Positions 34,162 through 34,606 of a stretch of DNA of 34,606 nucleotides are shown here, piece by piece; the first letter of the stretch is position 1; every line of letters starts with the position of its first letter. Under the pieces are notes generated by a model, which did no database searches, was not told the DNA's origin, and saw nothing but the letters and a program-made list of their open reading frames with translations. Origin of the DNA: Legionellaceae bacterium (GTDB lineage Bacteria > Pseudomonadota > Gammaproteobacteria > Legionellales > Legionellaceae). The DNA lies in the NCBI GenBank assembly GCA_947505025.1, contig CANNIJ010000002.1:1-34606 (forward strand), written 5' to 3'. The translations under genes were made by a program, and so were the position numbers.

Positions 34162-34606
34162 ATGTCTGATCAGGATGAGTCTTTTATATTGTCTGAAAAC
34201 GCTGCATTAGCTGACGTAGTATTGAATGATCTTGTTGTTTTAGATGATGAACCTGAACTTAAGTTTCCTACTTGTGCTCAAGGTAAGCATTTAACTAAAG
34301 CCATGGATGCCACACAACTTTATTTGAGTGAAATTGGATTTTCACCACTGCTTAGTGCTGCAGAAGAGGTACATTACTCCACCTTAGCTTTACAAGGTGA
34401 TCAAGCTGCCAGAAAAAAAATGATTGAATCAAATTTACGTTTAGTTGTAAAAATTTCTAGACGTTACTTGAATCGTGGATTACCATTGTTGGATTTGATT
34501 GAAGAAGGTAATTTAGGTTTAATGAGATCTGTTGAGAAATTTGATCCAACCCGCGGGTTTCGTTTTTCAACCTATGCCACTTGGTGGATTCGTCAGACGA
34601 TTGAAC
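34162..34606 (+). CDS. rpoS: RNA polymerase sigma factor RpoS, 5' part, runs off the window
   Basis: The first 148 codons of a sigma-70-family factor. A variable acidic N-terminus of about 50 residues is followed by [20 protein letters not shown] (region 1.2), [19 protein letters not shown] with [19 protein letters not shown] (region 2.1-2.2), and [19 protein letters not shown] (region 2.3-2.4, promoter melting and -10 recognition). The DATQLYL...EIGFSPLL pattern and short region 1 point to RpoS, the stationary-phase and stress sigma factor, rather than RpoD or RpoH. AAGGAGG sits seven bases before the ATG. Its usual upstream neighbour nlpD is absent, replaced by transposon remnants. Confidence 0.93.
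   Translation, partial: MSDQDESFILSENAALADVVLNDLVVLDDEPELKFPTCAQGKHLTKAMDATQLYLSEIGFSPLLSAAEEVHYSTLALQGDQAARKKMIESNLRLVVKISRRYLNRGLPLLDLIEEGNLGLMRSVEKFDPTRGFRFSTYATWWIRQTIE

Noticed and set aside
1-34606. CRISPR arrays, tRNA or rRNA genes
   Set aside because: No regularly spaced repeats, no T-arm-like GTTCRANTC contexts in a cloverleaf arrangement and no rRNA-like sequence were seen when reading both strands.

Overview
The window reads as chromosomal DNA of an AT-leaning gammaproteobacterium. The pilF-rodZ-hisS-yfgM-bamB-der block, homodimeric-type aceE, heptosyltransferase II and an RpoS-type sigma factor all fit that class. A homospermidine synthase remnant, a porin-like outer-membrane remnant and a Cys-rich lipoprotein in front of aceE make a Legionellales-type host plausible, but that narrower placement is inference from family distribution. 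No rRNA, tRNA or CRISPR array was seen.

Layout. Positions 1-3000 are accessory and gene-poor: a small exported-looking protein, an MHS-type MFS transporter, a 300-bp imperfect inverted repeat and an orphan gene. 3000-9430 holds a GH1 glycosidase convergent with a secreted polysaccharide deacetylase, a PilE-like pilin, a CHASE2 class III cyclase, and a scar where a 5'-truncated homospermidine synthase gene meets a 5'-truncated outer-membrane protein gene head to head. Heptosyltransferase II (minus strand) and a CPA2 cation/proton antiporter follow.

From about 10800 to 23980 all genes run on the plus strand with overlaps or very short gaps: antiporter, Cys-rich lipoprotein, aceE-aceF-lpdA, pilF, rodZ, hisS, yfgM, bamB, der and an unrecognised gene. 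This looks like one long transcription unit joining central carbon metabolism, pilus assembly, cell shape, translation, outer-membrane assembly and ribosome maturation. Next come era-recO, where recO appears to start at ATT, and clpA tightly coupled to two LPS-type genes (a WaaE-like glycosyltransferase and an O-antigen ligase).

The right end carries a CDP-hexose cluster, rfbF-rfbG-rfbH, behind a good sigma-70 promoter. The RfbH homologue keeps the His that replaces the usual PLP lysine but lacks the [2Fe-2S] cysteines, and no reductase partner gene is present. The cluster then breaks off in a 21-residue gtrA stub followed by an in-frame fusion of Tn3-family and IS6-family transposase tails. 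The 5' part of rpoS runs off the end. The main signals for a second look are the RfbH variant, the ATT start of recO, the inverted repeat whose core differences are all synonymous, and the two rearrangement scars.
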